Origin: Nonomuraea spiralis
Lineage (GTDB): Bacteria; Actinomycetota; Actinomycetes; Streptosporangiales; Streptosporangiaceae
NCBI RefSeq assembly: GCF_014648435.1
Contig: NZ_BMRC01000002.1
Coordinates: forward strand, 186,001 to 250,000
Direction: 5' to 3'
Length of the DNA stretch: 64,000 nucleotides
Shown here: piece by piece, positions 7,477-16,445 of the stretch
How positions within the stretch are numbered: position 1 is the stretch's first letter
Layout: each line of letters starts with the position of its first letter
Made by a program: the position numbers and the translations under genes
Notes under the pieces: model-generated
What the model saw: the letters and a program-made list of their open reading frames with translations, nothing else
Database searches by the model: none
Told to the model about the DNA's origin: nothing

Positions 7477-8391
7477 ATGAAGCTGCGGATCTTCACCGAG
7501 CCCCAGCAGGGCGCCACCTATGACGACCTGCTCGCCGTCGCCCAGGCCGCCGAACGCCTGGGTTTTGACGCCTTCTTCCGTTCTGACCACTACCAGCGCA
7601 TCGGTCCGGGCGACCCGGGCGCCGGCTCGACCGACGCCTGGGTGACGCTCGGCGCCCTGGCCAGGGAGACGTCCACGATCAGGCTCGGCACGCTGGTGAC
7701 GCCGGCCACGTTCCGGCTGCCCGGCCCGCTGGCGATCAGCGTGGCGCAGGTCGACCAGATGAGCGGCGGCCGGGTCGAGCTGGGCTTCGGCACCGGCTGG
7801 TTCGACGGTGAGCACTCCGCGTACGGCATCCCGTTCCCGCCGCTCGGCGAGCGGTTCGGCCGGTTCGAGGAGCAACTGGAGATCATCACCGGCCTGTGGA
7901 CGGCGAAGGACTCCTACTCCTTCGAGGGCCGCTACTACCGGCTCGTGGACTCGCCGGCCCTGCCCAAGCCGGTCCAGCGGCCCAGGCCGCCGCTGATCAT
8001 CGGCGGCTTCGGCGCCAAGCGCACGCCCAGGCTGGCGGCGGCGTACGCGGATGAGTACAACGTGCCGTTCCACACCGTGGCCGACACCGGGCTGGCGTTC
8101 GCGCGGGTACGCGCGGCGGCCGACGCGGCGGGCCGCGGGCTGATCCTGTCGGCGGCGCAGACCGTCGTCGTGGGCGCCGACCGGGCCGAGGTCGAGCGGC
8201 GCGCCGCGGCCATCGGCCAGGACCCCGGCGCGCTGCGCGAGAGCGGCCTGTGCGGCACGCCGGACGAGGTGCTGGCCAAGCTCGACGCGTTCGCCGGGCT
8301 CGGGGCCGAGCGGATCTACCTCCAGGTGCTCGACCTGGCCGACCTCGAACACCTGGAGCTCATCGCCGCCGAGGTGCTGCCGCACGTGTGA
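7477..8391 (+). CDS. LLM-class F420-dependent oxidoreductase
   Basis: 304 residues forming a luciferase-like TIM barrel: MKLRIFTEPQQGATYDDLL, then FDAFFRSDHYQ, GTLVTPATFRLPGPLA, GGRVELGFGTGWFDGEH and PPLIIGGFGAKRTPRLA. This pattern fits the actinobacterial LLM subfamily annotated as F420-dependent (TIGR03560-like). The substrate cannot be read from sequence. Two in-frame ATGs (7468, 7477) are possible. The second was chosen because family members start MKLRIF. The gene is divergent from the GH18-like gene, so the 119 bases between them must hold both promoters. Confidence 0.85.
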   Translation: MKLRIFTEPQQGATYDDLLAVAQAAERLGFDAFFRSDHYQRIGPGDPGAGSTDAWVTLGALARETSTIRLGTLVTPATFRLPGPLAISVAQVDQMSGGRVELGFGTGWFDGEHSAYGIPFPPLGERFGRFEEQLEIITGLWTAKDSYSFEGRYYRLVDSPALPKPVQRPRPPLIIGGFGAKRTPRLAAAYADEYNVPFHTVADTGLAFARVRAAADAAGRGLILSAAQTVVVGADRAEVERRAAAIGQDPGALRESGLCGTPDEVLAKLDAFAGLGAERIYLQVLDLADLEHLELIAAEVLPHV

Positions 8392-8445
8392 TTCCGGTGG
8401 CTAATCCGTTGGCGGCGGTTCGCCCGGCTACGGCACACTTGGGGC

Positions 8446-9963
8446 GTGCTGCTGACGATCACGACCACCGCGAACCCGGCCACCGACCTGGGCTTTCTCC
8501 TGCACAAGCATCCTGAGCGCGTGCAGGAGTTCGGCCAGTCGTTCGGCACGGCCACGGTGTTCTACCCGGAGGCGGGCGAGGAGCGCTGCACGGTGGCGCT
8601 CCTGCTGGAGGTCGACCCGATCGCGCTGGTCAGGTCGCGCGGCAGGAACTCGCCCGACTTCAGCCTGTCGCAGTACGTCAACGACCGCCCGTACGCGGCC
8701 TCGTCGCTGCTGGCCGTCGCGCTGGCCGACGTCTTCCGCACCGCGCGGGCGGGACGCTGCAAGGCCAGGCCCGAGCTGCCGGGCACCCCGCTGCCGCTGG
8801 AGATCCGGCTGCCCGCGCTGCCCTGCCGGGGCGGCCCCGAGCTGGCCCGGCGGCTGTTCGAGCCGCTGGGGTGGGCGGTGGAGGCCGAGGCGCTGCCGCT
8901 CGACGAGGGTTTCCCCGAGTGGGGCGAGTCCCGGTACGTACGGCTCACCCTGCGCGGCACCGTGCTCCTGGCCGACGCGCTCAACCATCTCTACGTGCTG
9001 CTGCCCGTGCTCGACGACGGCAAGCACTACTGGATCGCGCCCGACGAGGTCGACAAGCTCATCAGGGCCGGGACGGGCTGGCTCGGCGGGCATCCCGAGC
9101 GCGGCCTGATCACCCGGCGCTACCTGGGACGGCGTTGGTCGCTGGCGCGTACGGCGCTGGCCAGGCTCGCCGAGCTGGGCGACGAGACCGAGGAGCAACT
9201 GGAACCACCCCTGGCCGAGGAGCCCGCCCCCGACGAGCCCACCACCGACGGGGAGTCCACCGACAGCGAGCCCACCACGGACGAGCCCGCCGACGGCGAG
9301 CCCGTCGCTGAGGAGTCCGCCGCTGAGGGGTCGGCCGCCCCTGAGGGACGTAAGGCGAAGTCGCTCAGCACGCTGCGGCGCGAGGCCGTGCTCGCCCGGC
9401 TCGAAGAGCTGGGCGCGGTCAGCGTGATCGACCTGGGCTGCGGTCAGGGCGAGCTGGTCGCGGCCCTGCTGGCCAGGCCCAGGTTCGCCCGCGTCGCCGG
9501 CATGGACGTCTCCTCCATGGCCCTCACCATCGCCGCCCGCAAGCTGCGCCTGGACCGCATGCCCGACGGCAAGAGGGCCCGGCTCACCCTGTTCCAGGGC
9601 GCGCTCACCTACACCGACAAGCGGCTGTCGGGCTACGACGCCGCGGTGCTCATGGAGGTGATCGAGCACGTCGACCCGCCGCGCCTGGCCGCGCTCGAAC
9701 GGGTCGTGTTCGGCCGCGCCCAGCCGCGGCACGTGCTGGTCACCACCCCCAACATCGAGCACAACGTGCGCTACGAGTTCCTGACCGGCCTGCGCCACCC
9801 CGACCACCGCTTCGAGTGGACCCGCGCCGAGTTCGCCGAGTGGGCCGCCCGGGTGGCCGCCCGGTACGGCTACCACGTCGCCGTCGAACCCGTCGGCGAG
9901 GACGACCCCGAGGTCGGCCCGCCCACCCAGATGGGAGTCTTCACCCGTGATCAGCGTTCCTGA
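8446..9963 (+). CDS. hen1: Hen1 RNA 3'-terminal 2'-O-methyltransferase
   Basis: 505 residues. The N-terminal domain (about 1-245) is the bacterial Hen1 module that activates Pnkp's ligase. The C-terminal methyltransferase has SAM motif VIDLGCGQGE (327-336) and the metal site E404-x-x-E407-H408 with a later His near 454, matching the Mn-dependent Hen1 family. Bacterial Hen1 marks RNA 3' ends with 2'-O-methyl during repair so that the sealed RNA resists recleavage. Between the domains is an unusual acidic Pro/Thr/Glu linker of about 60 residues (246-305). The GTG start gives the standard N-terminus LLTITTTANPATDLGFLLHK. It overlaps pnkp by 17 bases. Confidence 0.93.
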   Translation: MLLTITTTANPATDLGFLLHKHPERVQEFGQSFGTATVFYPEAGEERCTVALLLEVDPIALVRSRGRNSPDFSLSQYVNDRPYAASSLLAVALADVFRTARAGRCKARPELPGTPLPLEIRLPALPCRGGPELARRLFEPLGWAVEAEALPLDEGFPEWGESRYVRLTLRGTVLLADALNHLYVLLPVLDDGKHYWIAPDEVDKLIRAGTGWLGGHPERGLITRRYLGRRWSLARTALARLAELGDETEEQLEPPLAEEPAPDEPTTDGESTDSEPTTDEPADGEPVAEESAAEGSAAPEGRKAKSLSTLRREAVLARLEELGAVSVIDLGCGQGELVAALLARPRFARVAGMDVSSMALTIAARKLRLDRMPDGKRARLTLFQGALTYTDKRLSGYDAAVLMEVIEHVDPPRLAALERVVFGRAQPRHVLVTTPNIEHNVRYEFLTGLRHPDHRFEWTRAEFAEWAARVAARYGYHVAVEPVGEDDPEVGPPTQMGVFTRDQRS

Positions 9964-12406
9964 GCTGTCCCTCGTGGTGCTCGTCGGCATCTCCGGCAGC
10001 GGCAAGTCCACCTTCGCCCGCCGCCACTTCAAGCCCACGCAGGTCATCTCCTCCGACTTCTGCCGCGGCCTGGTGTCCGACGACGAGAACGACCAGGCCG
10101 CCACACCCGCGGCGTTCGACCTGCTGCACCACATCGTCGGCATGCGCCTGTCCAGGGGCCTGTTCACGGTCGTGGACGCCACCAACGTTCAGTACCCGGC
10201 CCGCAAGAGCCTCATCGAGCTGGCCAGGAAGCACGACGTGCTGGCCGACGCGATCGTGCTGGACACGCCCGAGGAGGTCGCGATCGAGCGCAATGCCGCC
10301 CGCCCCGACCGCGACTTCGGCCCCGGCGTGGTGATCCGCCAGCGCAAGGAGCTGCGCCGCTCGCTGTCCAAGATCTCCGCCGACGGGTTCCGCCGGGTGC
10401 ACGTGCTGCGCGGCCTGGAGGAGATCGACAACGCCGAGATCACGTACGAGAGGGCGTGGTCGGACCGGACCGAGCTGACCGGCCCGTTCGACGTCATCGG
10501 TGACGTGCACGGGTGCCGGGCCGAGCTGGAGGCGCTGCTGCGGAAGCTGGGCTGGCAGGGTCTCGCGCACCCCGAGGGCCGTACCGCCGTGTTCGTCGGT
10601 GACCTGGTGGACCGCGGGCCGGACACGCCGGGCGTGCTGCGCCTGGTCATGGACATGGTCGAGGCGGGCACCGCGATCTGCGTGGCGGGCAACCACGAGC
10701 AGAAGCTCGTACGCGCGATGAACGGCCGCAAGGTCACGGTCGCGCACGGCCTGCGCGAGTCGCTGGACCAGCTCGCCGCCGGGCCGCCCGAGTTCGCCGA
10801 GCGGGCCAGGACGTTCATGGACGGCCTGCTCAGCCACTACCGGCTCGACGGCGGCCGGCTCGTCGTCGCGCACGCCGGGCTGAAGGAGTCCTACCACGGC
10901 CGCGCCTCCAAGCGCGTACGCGCCTTCGCCCTGTACGGCGACACCACCGGCGAGACCGACGAGTACGGCCTGCCGGTCCGCTACCCCTGGGCCGACGAGT
11001 ACCGCGGCCGGGCCATGGTCGTCTACGGCCACACGCCCACGGTCACGCCCGAGTGGGTCAACAACACGATCTGCCTGGATACCGGCTGCGTCTTCGGCGG
11101 CCAGCTGACCGCGCTGCGCTACCCGGAGCGCGAGATCGTCCAGGTCCCGGCCGAGCGTGTCTGGTACGAGCCGGCCAAGCCGCTCGGCGCGCCCTCCCGC
11201 GAGCCCGGCACGCTCGACGTCGGCGACGTGATCGGCACCCGGCACGTCGAGACCCGCTCCGGCGGCCGGGTCAAGGTGCGCGAGGAGAACGCGGCCGCCG
11301 CGCTGGAGGTCATGAGCCGGTTCGCGGTCGATCCGGGCTGGCTGGTCTACCTGCCGCCGACCATGGCGCCGCCGGAGACGTCCAGGCTCGACGGCTACCT
11401 GGAGCACCCGCACGAGGCGTTCGAGGAGTTCGCCGCGGCGGGGGTGGGCGAGGTCGTGTGCGAGGAGAAGCACATGGGCTCGCGGGCCGTCGCCGTACTG
11501 GCCAGGACGCCCGAGGTCGCCGCGGCCCGGTTCGGCGTGACCGACGGCAGCGCGGGCGCGGTCTTCACGCGGACCGGGCGGCCGTTCTTCCGGGACATGG
11601 CGCCGCTGGTCGACGCGCTGCGCACGGCCTGCGCGCCGCTCTGGGAGGAGCTGCGCTCGGACTGGGTCGTGCTCGACTGCGAGCTGCTGCCGTGGTCGGC
11701 CAAGGCGGGCGAGCTGATCAGGTCCCAGTACGCCTCCGTCGGCGCGGCCGCGCGGGCCGTGCTGCCCGAGGCGGTCGCGGCTCTGGAGGCGGCGGCCGGG
11801 CGCGGGCTGGATGTGAGCGGGCTGCTGACCCGCACCCGACGCCGCTCCGGCAACGCTGCCCTGTTCCGCGACGCCTATGCGCGCTACTGCTGGCCGGTCG
11901 ACGGGCTGGACGGGATCCGGGTGGCGCCGTTCCAGATCCTGGCCTGCGAGGGGCGGGCCACGGCGCTGGAGCCGCACGCCTGGCACCTGTCCACGCTGGC
12001 GCTGCTCGACTCGCCGCTCATCGCCCCGACGCGGCACGTGTTCGTCACGCTCGGCTCGCCGGAGTCCAGGGCCGAGGCCACCGCCTGGTGGGAGTCGCTG
12101 ACCGCCGACGGGGGAGAGGGCATGGTGGTCAAGTCGGCCGCGTACGTGCCCGGCCGGGTGCAGCCCGGCGTGAAGGTGCGGGGCCGGGAGTACCTGCGGA
12201 TCATCTACGGGCCCGACTACACCGAGTCCCTCGACGTGCTGCGCCGGCGTTTCCTCGGCAAGAAGCGCTCGCTGGCGCTGCGCGAGTACGCCCTGGGCCT
12301 GGAGGCGCTGTCGCGCCTGGCCGACGGCGAGGCGGGCTGGCGCGTGCACGAGCCGGTCTTCGCGGTGCTCGCCCTGGAGTCCGAGCCCGTGGACCCGCGC
12401 CTGTGA
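9947..12406 (+). CDS. pnkp: Pnkp polynucleotide kinase-phosphatase-ligase (RNA repair)
   Basis: 819 residues with three modules in order. The kinase has P-loop GISGSGKST (14-22). The calcineurin-type 2',3'-phosphatase has GDVHG (185-189), GDLVDRG (218-224), GNHEQ (248-252) and VVYGHTP. The C-terminal adenylyltransferase/ligase domain has motif I EEKHMGSRA (nucleotidyl Lys508). This is the bacterial RNA-repair enzyme that heals 5'-OH and 2',3'-cyclic phosphate ends and, with Hen1, seals them. Length is close to the Clostridium thermocellum enzyme (about 870). The GTG start lies inside hen1 in another frame, so the two are translationally coupled. No toxin or ribonuclease gene is adjacent to supply the damage. 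Confidence 0.95.
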   Translation: MISVPELSLVVLVGISGSGKSTFARRHFKPTQVISSDFCRGLVSDDENDQAATPAAFDLLHHIVGMRLSRGLFTVVDATNVQYPARKSLIELARKHDVLADAIVLDTPEEVAIERNAARPDRDFGPGVVIRQRKELRRSLSKISADGFRRVHVLRGLEEIDNAEITYERAWSDRTELTGPFDVIGDVHGCRAELEALLRKLGWQGLAHPEGRTAVFVGDLVDRGPDTPGVLRLVMDMVEAGTAICVAGNHEQKLVRAMNGRKVTVAHGLRESLDQLAAGPPEFAERARTFMDGLLSHYRLDGGRLVVAHAGLKESYHGRASKRVRAFALYGDTTGETDEYGLPVRYPWADEYRGRAMVVYGHTPTVTPEWVNNTICLDTGCVFGGQLTALRYPEREIVQVPAERVWYEPAKPLGAPSREPGTLDVGDVIGTRHVETRSGGRVKVREENAAAALEVMSRFAVDPGWLVYLPPTMAPPETSRLDGYLEHPHEAFEEFAAAGVGEVVCEEKHMGSRAVAVLARTPEVAAARFGVTDGSAGAVFTRTGRPFFRDMAPLVDALRTACAPLWEELRSDWVVLDCELLPWSAKAGELIRSQYASVGAAARAVLPEAVAALEAAAGRGLDVSGLLTRTRRRSGNAALFRDAYARYCWPVDGLDGIRVAPFQILACEGRATALEPHAWHLSTLALLDSPLIAPTRHVFVTLGSPESRAEATAWWESLTADGGEGMVVKSAAYVPGRVQPGVKVRGREYLRIIYGPDYTESLDVLRRRFLGKKRSLALREYALGLEALSRLADGEAGWRVHEPVFAVLALESEPVDPRL

Positions 12407-12473
12407 CGCCGTTCCTTTGACGCCGCGTCTGTGATCTCGCGCCCATGAACCCGGCCCCTTCGAAGGAGACGAG

Positions 12474-12599
12474 ATGACCGCCGACCGCCACCGTCCCGGC
12501 TACGTCCGGCGCAGACTCGGACGCGCCCTGCTGTTGTACGCCGTGGCGACGGCGGTGGCGCTCGTCGTGATCGCGGTCTTCTGGCTGACCAGGAGCTGA
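12474..12599 (+). CDS. Small single-pass membrane protein
   Basis: 41 residues: a basic N-terminus (YVRRRLGRA), then a hydrophobic helix of about 20 residues ending FWLTRS. An AAGGAGACG ribosome site sits 5 bases ahead of the ATG, the strongest in this area, which argues that it is a real gene. It follows pnkp by 67 bases on the same strand and may be cotranscribed. No family recognised. The topology would leave the basic N-terminus in the cytoplasm. Confidence 0.6.
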   Translation: MTADRHRPGYVRRRLGRALLLYAVATAVALVVIAVFWLTRS

Positions 12600-12684
12600 C
12601 ACCGGTTCTGTGCCAAGGTTGGGTAAGCGCCGCGCTACAGAGGTGACCGCCGGGTAGGTCCCCGATCACGGGGAAGGGACCTTC

Positions 12685-14079
12685 ATGGCTACTCGGCACA
12701 CCCATCAGGAGCATCTGGGCCACGTCGTCTTCATCACCGCCGCGGCGGCCATCGGCGGGTTCCTGTTCGGCTACGACAGCTCGGTCATCAACGGCGCGGT
12801 CACCGGCATCCAGCGGCACTTCCGGGTGGGCGCGGTGGAGATCGGCTTCGTCGTGGCCATCGCGCTGCTCGGGTCCGCGCTGGGTGCCTGGGTGGGGGGC
12901 GGGCTGGCCGACAGGTGGGGGCGTACCCGGTCGATGAAGGTGGCCGCGGTGTTGTTCACCGTCAGCTCGATCGGGCAGATGTTGCCGTTCGCGATCTGGG
13001 ACCTGGCGGTGTGGCGGGTCATGGCGGGCTTCGCGATCGGCATGGCCTCGGTGCTCGGGCCGGCCTACATCGCCGAGGTGGCGCCGCCCGCCTACCGGGG
13101 GCGGCTGGGCTCGTTCCAGCAGCTCGCCATCGTGCTCGGCATCGCGGTCTCGCAGCTCGTCAACTACCTGATCGCCCAGCTCGCCGGCGGCAAGGTCAAC
13201 AACCATCTGTGGGGGTTGCAGGCGTGGCAGTGGATGCTGGGCGCGTGCGCCGTCCCGGCCCTGCTGTACCTGCTGTTCGCCTCGGCCATCCCCGAGTCCC
13301 CCCGCTACCTGATCATGTCGGGCCGGTCCAGGAAGGCCCGCGAGGTGCTGGTCGAGGTCGAGGGCGAGGACGTGGACCTCGACACCCGGATCGCCGAGAT
13401 CCAGCACGTGCTCAGGACCGAGCGCGTGCCGGGGCTGAAGGACCTGCGCGGACGCGCGTTCGGGCTGCTGCCCATCGTCTGGATCGGCATCATCCTGTCG
13501 GCGTTCCAGCAGTTCGTCGGCATCAACGTGATCTTCTACTACTCGTCCGTGTTGTGGCAGTCGGTGGGCATCAACCAGAGCAACTCGCTGCTGATCAGCT
13601 TCTCCAGCTCGATCATCAACATCATCGGCACGTTCATCGCGATCTCGCTGGTCGACCGGATCGGGCGCAGGCCGCTGCTGCTGATCGGCTCGGCCGGCAT
13701 GACGATCGCGCTGGGCACCGCGGCCTGGGCGTTCAGCGCGGCCACGGGCGCCGGGGGCGCGCTGCCGAGCCCGCAGGGGCCGATCGCGCTGGTCGCGGCG
13801 AACGTGTTCGTGTTGTTCTTCGCCCTGTCGTGGGGTGTGGTGGTCTGGGTCCTGCTCGGCGAGATGTTCCCCAACCGCATCCGCGCCGCCGCGCTCGGCG
13901 TCGCCGCCGCCGCGCAGTGGCTGGCCAACTGGGCGATCACGGTCTCGTTCCCGGCGCTGTCGGAGTGGAACCTGCCGCTCACCTACGCCATGTACGCCCT
14001 GTTCGCCCTGCTGTCCCTCCTCTTCGTCGCCAAATGGGTCAAGGAGACCAAGGGCCGCAAGCTCGAAGACATGGGCTGA
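12685..14079 (+). CDS. Sugar porter family MFS transporter
   Basis: 464 residues with 12 predicted membrane helices. Sugar-porter signatures are clear: GFLFGYDSSVINGA in helix 1, DRWGRTRSMK after helix 2, the PESPRYLI motif before the central loop, QQFVGINVIFYYSS in helix 7 and DRIGRRPLL after helix 8. These place it with proton-coupled hexose/pentose transporters such as GlcP and XylE. The C-terminus VKETKGRKLEDM matches the conserved PETKG-like end. It appears to be a single gene with a GGGAAGGG ribosome site. The sugar is not determinable here. Confidence 0.93.
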   Translation: MATRHTHQEHLGHVVFITAAAAIGGFLFGYDSSVINGAVTGIQRHFRVGAVEIGFVVAIALLGSALGAWVGGGLADRWGRTRSMKVAAVLFTVSSIGQMLPFAIWDLAVWRVMAGFAIGMASVLGPAYIAEVAPPAYRGRLGSFQQLAIVLGIAVSQLVNYLIAQLAGGKVNNHLWGLQAWQWMLGACAVPALLYLLFASAIPESPRYLIMSGRSRKAREVLVEVEGEDVDLDTRIAEIQHVLRTERVPGLKDLRGRAFGLLPIVWIGIILSAFQQFVGINVIFYYSSVLWQSVGINQSNSLLISFSSSIINIIGTFIAISLVDRIGRRPLLLIGSAGMTIALGTAAWAFSAATGAGGALPSPQGPIALVAANVFVLFFALSWGVVVWVLLGEMFPNRIRAAALGVAAAAQWLANWAITVSFPALSEWNLPLTYAMYALFALLSLLFVAKWVKETKGRKLEDMG

Positions 14080-14110
14080 CCAGGCCGCGCGGTGGGCTAA
14101 TCTCCGGCAC

Positions 14111-14608
14111 GTGCTCGTCGACGTGCTCGGTCCCGGTCTGAACGTGTTGTTCTGCGGCATCAACCCCGGCCTGATGTCCGAGGCCACCGGCCACCACTTC
14201 GCCCGGCCGGGCAACAGGTTCTGGCCGGCGCTCCACCTGTCCGGCTTCACGCCGCGCCTGCTGGCCCCCGCCGAGCAGCACCTGCTCCCCTCGTACGGGC
14301 TGGGCATCACCAACATCGTCCCCCGGGCCAGCGCCAAGGCGTCGGAGCTGACCAGGGACGAGCTGGCCGAGGGCGGGCGGCACCTGGCGGGGAAGGTGGC
14401 GGAGCTGGGGCCGGGGGTGCTGGCGGTGCTGGGGATCTCGGCGTACCGGACGGCCTTCGCGCGGCCGAGGTCGGTCATCGGCCCGCAGCCCGAGACGGTC
14501 GGCGGGGCCCGCGTGTGGGTGTTGCCGAACCCGAGCGGGCTCAACGCCCACTGGACCGTGGCCACGATCGCCGAAGAGATGGCCCGTCTGCGGGCGTCGC
14601 TGGACTGA
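14111..14608 (+). CDS. mug: G/U mismatch-specific uracil-DNA glycosylase
   Basis: 165 residues of the Mug/TDG family. The first catalytic motif reads LFCGINPGLMS, with the Asn that activates water in Mug, followed by FARPGNRFWPAL. The second motif is VWVLPNPSGLNAHW. Family enzymes remove uracil or ethenocytosine opposite guanine in base excision repair. Start is GTG at 14111, just after a short gap from the sugar porter. The codons upstream of the core are few, as in the family. A strong hairpin follows the stop. Confidence 0.92.
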   Translation: MLVDVLGPGLNVLFCGINPGLMSEATGHHFARPGNRFWPALHLSGFTPRLLAPAEQHLLPSYGLGITNIVPRASAKASELTRDELAEGGRHLAGKVAELGPGVLAVLGISAYRTAFARPRSVIGPQPETVGGARVWVLPNPSGLNAHWTVATIAEEMARLRASLD

Positions 14609-14611
14609 GCC

Positions 14612-14641
14612 GCGGGTGCCCCGCGGTGGCGGGGCACCCGC
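14612..14641. terminator. Bidirectional hairpin terminator between mug and the CAP gene
   Basis: A perfect 13-base stem (GCGGGTGCCCCGC pairing with GCGGGGCACCCGC) with a 4-base loop lies between two convergent genes. There is no T-tract, as is common for actinomycete terminators. Confidence 0.8.
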
Positions 14642-14647
14642 GCGGGG

Positions 14648-15520
14648 CTACTTGGCCGCGAAGTCCTGCGTCCAGTAGATGCGGCCCTGGGCGTTCTTGG
14701 CCGCGCCGACGCCGATCACGGTGTACCGGCAGTTCATGATGTTGGCGCGGTGGCCGGAGCTGTTCATCCAGGAGCTCATCACGGAGGCCGGGGTGGCCTG
14801 GCCGAAGGCGATGTTCTCGGCGAAGGCGGTGCCGCCGGTGAAGCCGGCCGCCCTGATCCGGTCCATGAAGCTGCGGCCGTCCTTCGAGGTGTGGTCGAAG
14901 TAGTTCTTGGCCGCCATGTCCGAGGAGTGGCCGAACGCGGCGGCGCGCAGCTGCGGGTCGTGCTTGAGCGGCTTGCAGTCGCCCTTGGCCCGCTCGGCGT
15001 TGACCAGCTTCAGGACCTCGTTCTCCTCCGCGGTGCCCACGGCGCCGCCGCCCGGGGTGCCGGTCGGGGTGGCGGTGGGCGTGCCGCTGGGCTTGGGGGA
15101 CGGGGTGGCCGAGGTCGTCGGGGTGGGCGTCGGCGTGCCGGCCGGGGCACAGGACAGCTTGACCGCCTTGGACCTCGCGCCGCGTCCGCGGTAGTCGGTG
15201 GCGACCGCGTAGTAGACGCCGGGCGCGCACGGCAGGGTGAGCGCGAGGCTGCCGGACCTGGTGGCGCCGCTCTTGACGACCGGGTCGGGGCCCGGGACGG
15301 CGCGCTTGACGCGCACGCGCAGCAGCGTGTCCGTACGGCAGCCCCGGCGGGTGGCGGCGGAGACGATCTGGGCGGAGTCGTTGACACGAGGGGCGGCCAC
15401 GGTGACCCGGCAGCGGCTCGCGGCCTCGCTGCCGGCCGTGGCGGCCTCGGCCGTGGTCATCGGCGTACAGAGTGCGGCCAGGCTCACGAGGCCGGCGAGT
15501 GCCCCTAGGGGTTTGCGCAT
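14648..15520 (-). CDS. Secreted CAP/SCP domain protein
   Basis: 290 residues. A Sec signal peptide (MRKPLGALAGLVSLAAL, cleavage near AEA) is followed by an N-terminal domain of about 100 residues with four Cys, a Thr/Pro linker (about 145-175), and a C-terminal CAP domain. CAP hallmarks are LVNAERA, HSSDMAAKNYFDHTSKDGRSF, AENIAFGQ and SGHRANIMNCRYTVIGVG. Bacterial CAP proteins of this YkwD-like type are extracellular with no settled activity. The start at 15520 was chosen for its GGAGGAAG site and signal peptide. The gene faces mug across a shared terminator. Confidence 0.88.
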   Translation of the reverse strand: MRKPLGALAGLVSLAALCTPMTTAEAATAGSEAASRCRVTVAAPRVNDSAQIVSAATRRGCRTDTLLRVRVKRAVPGPDPVVKSGATRSGSLALTLPCAPGVYYAVATDYRGRGARSKAVKLSCAPAGTPTPTPTTSATPSPKPSGTPTATPTGTPGGGAVGTAEENEVLKLVNAERAKGDCKPLKHDPQLRAAAFGHSSDMAAKNYFDHTSKDGRSFMDRIRAAGFTGGTAFAENIAFGQATPASVMSSWMNSSGHRANIMNCRYTVIGVGAAKNAQGRIYWTQDFAAK

Positions 15521-15674
15521 CGGGGGCTTCCTCCAGTTGCGATGGACGCTGGATCGCACCGCATTCTGGTGGGACCAGAACCCCTATGTCACGATATTTG
15601 CGAAATTTCCTTGAGGTCCGGGTAAACCAAAGTGTCCCCAGAGGCGTCCTGGCCCGTTCCACGCCCGGGGGCTG

Positions 15675-16355
15675 TCAGACCCTGAATTCCTCGGTCCTGT
15701 GGGCGTACGCGGGCACCGCGGCCCGCATCTCGTCGGTGATCGACGGCGGCGGCAGCGGCACGATCTCCCGCCGGTGGAAGTCGCGTACGTCCTCCCCCTC
15801 GGCGAACAGTTCCTCGACCGCCCGCAGGCATGGGCCGACCACGCCGGGATCGGTGATGCGCCGGCCGCCCGCGCCGCCGCCGTACTCGTCGTAGAGGACC
15901 TCGTACATCAGCTCGGGGGAGAAGATCACCAGCTCGGGCAGCGGTTCGAGGGCGGCCACGCGCGCGGCGGACACCACCCGGCACGGCGAGCCGGCCCTGG
16001 CCCGCATGTCCAGCAGATGCATCTCCCACTGCAGGTACGGGCTGACCGGGAACTCCACCACCCGCACCCGCCGGACCGGCACGCGGTGGCGGAAGTAGCC
16101 GGCCACCAGCGGCGCCATCTTCTCCGACAGGGCGAGGGAACCGGCCCAGTCGCCGTCCATCATGGCCCGCCAGCTCGCCACGTCGGGCTCGTAGAAACTC
16201 TGGGCGCGCTCCAGCTTCCACAGGGGAGCGGCGCAGCCCGCGTGGTCGCGCTCGAAGGCGGCCAGGTAGCCGGGCGCGTCCAGGACGAGTGCGCCGGCGC
16301 CGCCCACGGCGGCGAACGGATTCGTGACGGCCAGCACGGAACCCGGCTTGATCAT
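15675..16355 (-). CDS. DUF6879-like protein
   Basis: 226 residues. The central part (WKLERAQSFYEPDVASW, a short gap, VRRVRVVEFPVSPYLQWEM, then a helix, AGSPCRVV and LVIFSPELMYEVLYDEYG) follows the pattern of the actinobacterial DUF6879 family, whose genes often sit beside Scr1-like helix-turn-helix regulators. None is next to it here. No transmembrane segment or signal peptide. Function unknown. The ATG has GAAGGGGC upstream, which is also one arm of an inverted repeat (16359-16369 and 16430-16440). Confidence 0.6.
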   Translation of the reverse strand: MIKPGSVLAVTNPFAAVGGAGALVLDAPGYLAAFERDHAGCAAPLWKLERAQSFYEPDVASWRAMMDGDWAGSLALSEKMAPLVAGYFRHRVPVRRVRVVEFPVSPYLQWEMHLLDMRARAGSPCRVVSAARVAALEPLPELVIFSPELMYEVLYDEYGGGAGGRRITDPGVVGPCLRAVEELFAEGEDVRDFHRREIVPLPPPSITDEMRAAVPAYAHRTEEFRV

Positions 16356-16358
16356 GCG

Positions 16359-16440
16359 ACGCCCCTTCGCTCGGTGAGACCCGCCCAGATCATGAAATGG
16401 AGCTTGATCCGGGTCAAGGCCCAACATCACGAAGGGGCGT
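16359..16440. promoter_or_regulatory. Promoter with FNR/CRP-like palindrome and flanking inverted repeat
   Basis: On the minus strand, TTGACC (16417-16412) and CATGAT (16394-16389), 17 bases apart, form a plausible promoter for the DUF6879-like gene. The -35 box overlaps TTGATCCGGGTCAA (16404-16417, plus-strand reading), which resembles an FNR/CRP-family half-site pair (TTGAT-N4-ATCAA, one change). Outside it, ACGCCCCTTCG at 16359-16369 is repeated inverted at 16430-16440. Confidence 0.4.
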
Positions 16441-16445
16441 GACGG

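Noticed and set aside
9941..12349. An 802-codon minus-strand frame opposite pnkp
   Set aside because: Shadow of a verified gene; no start site or motif.
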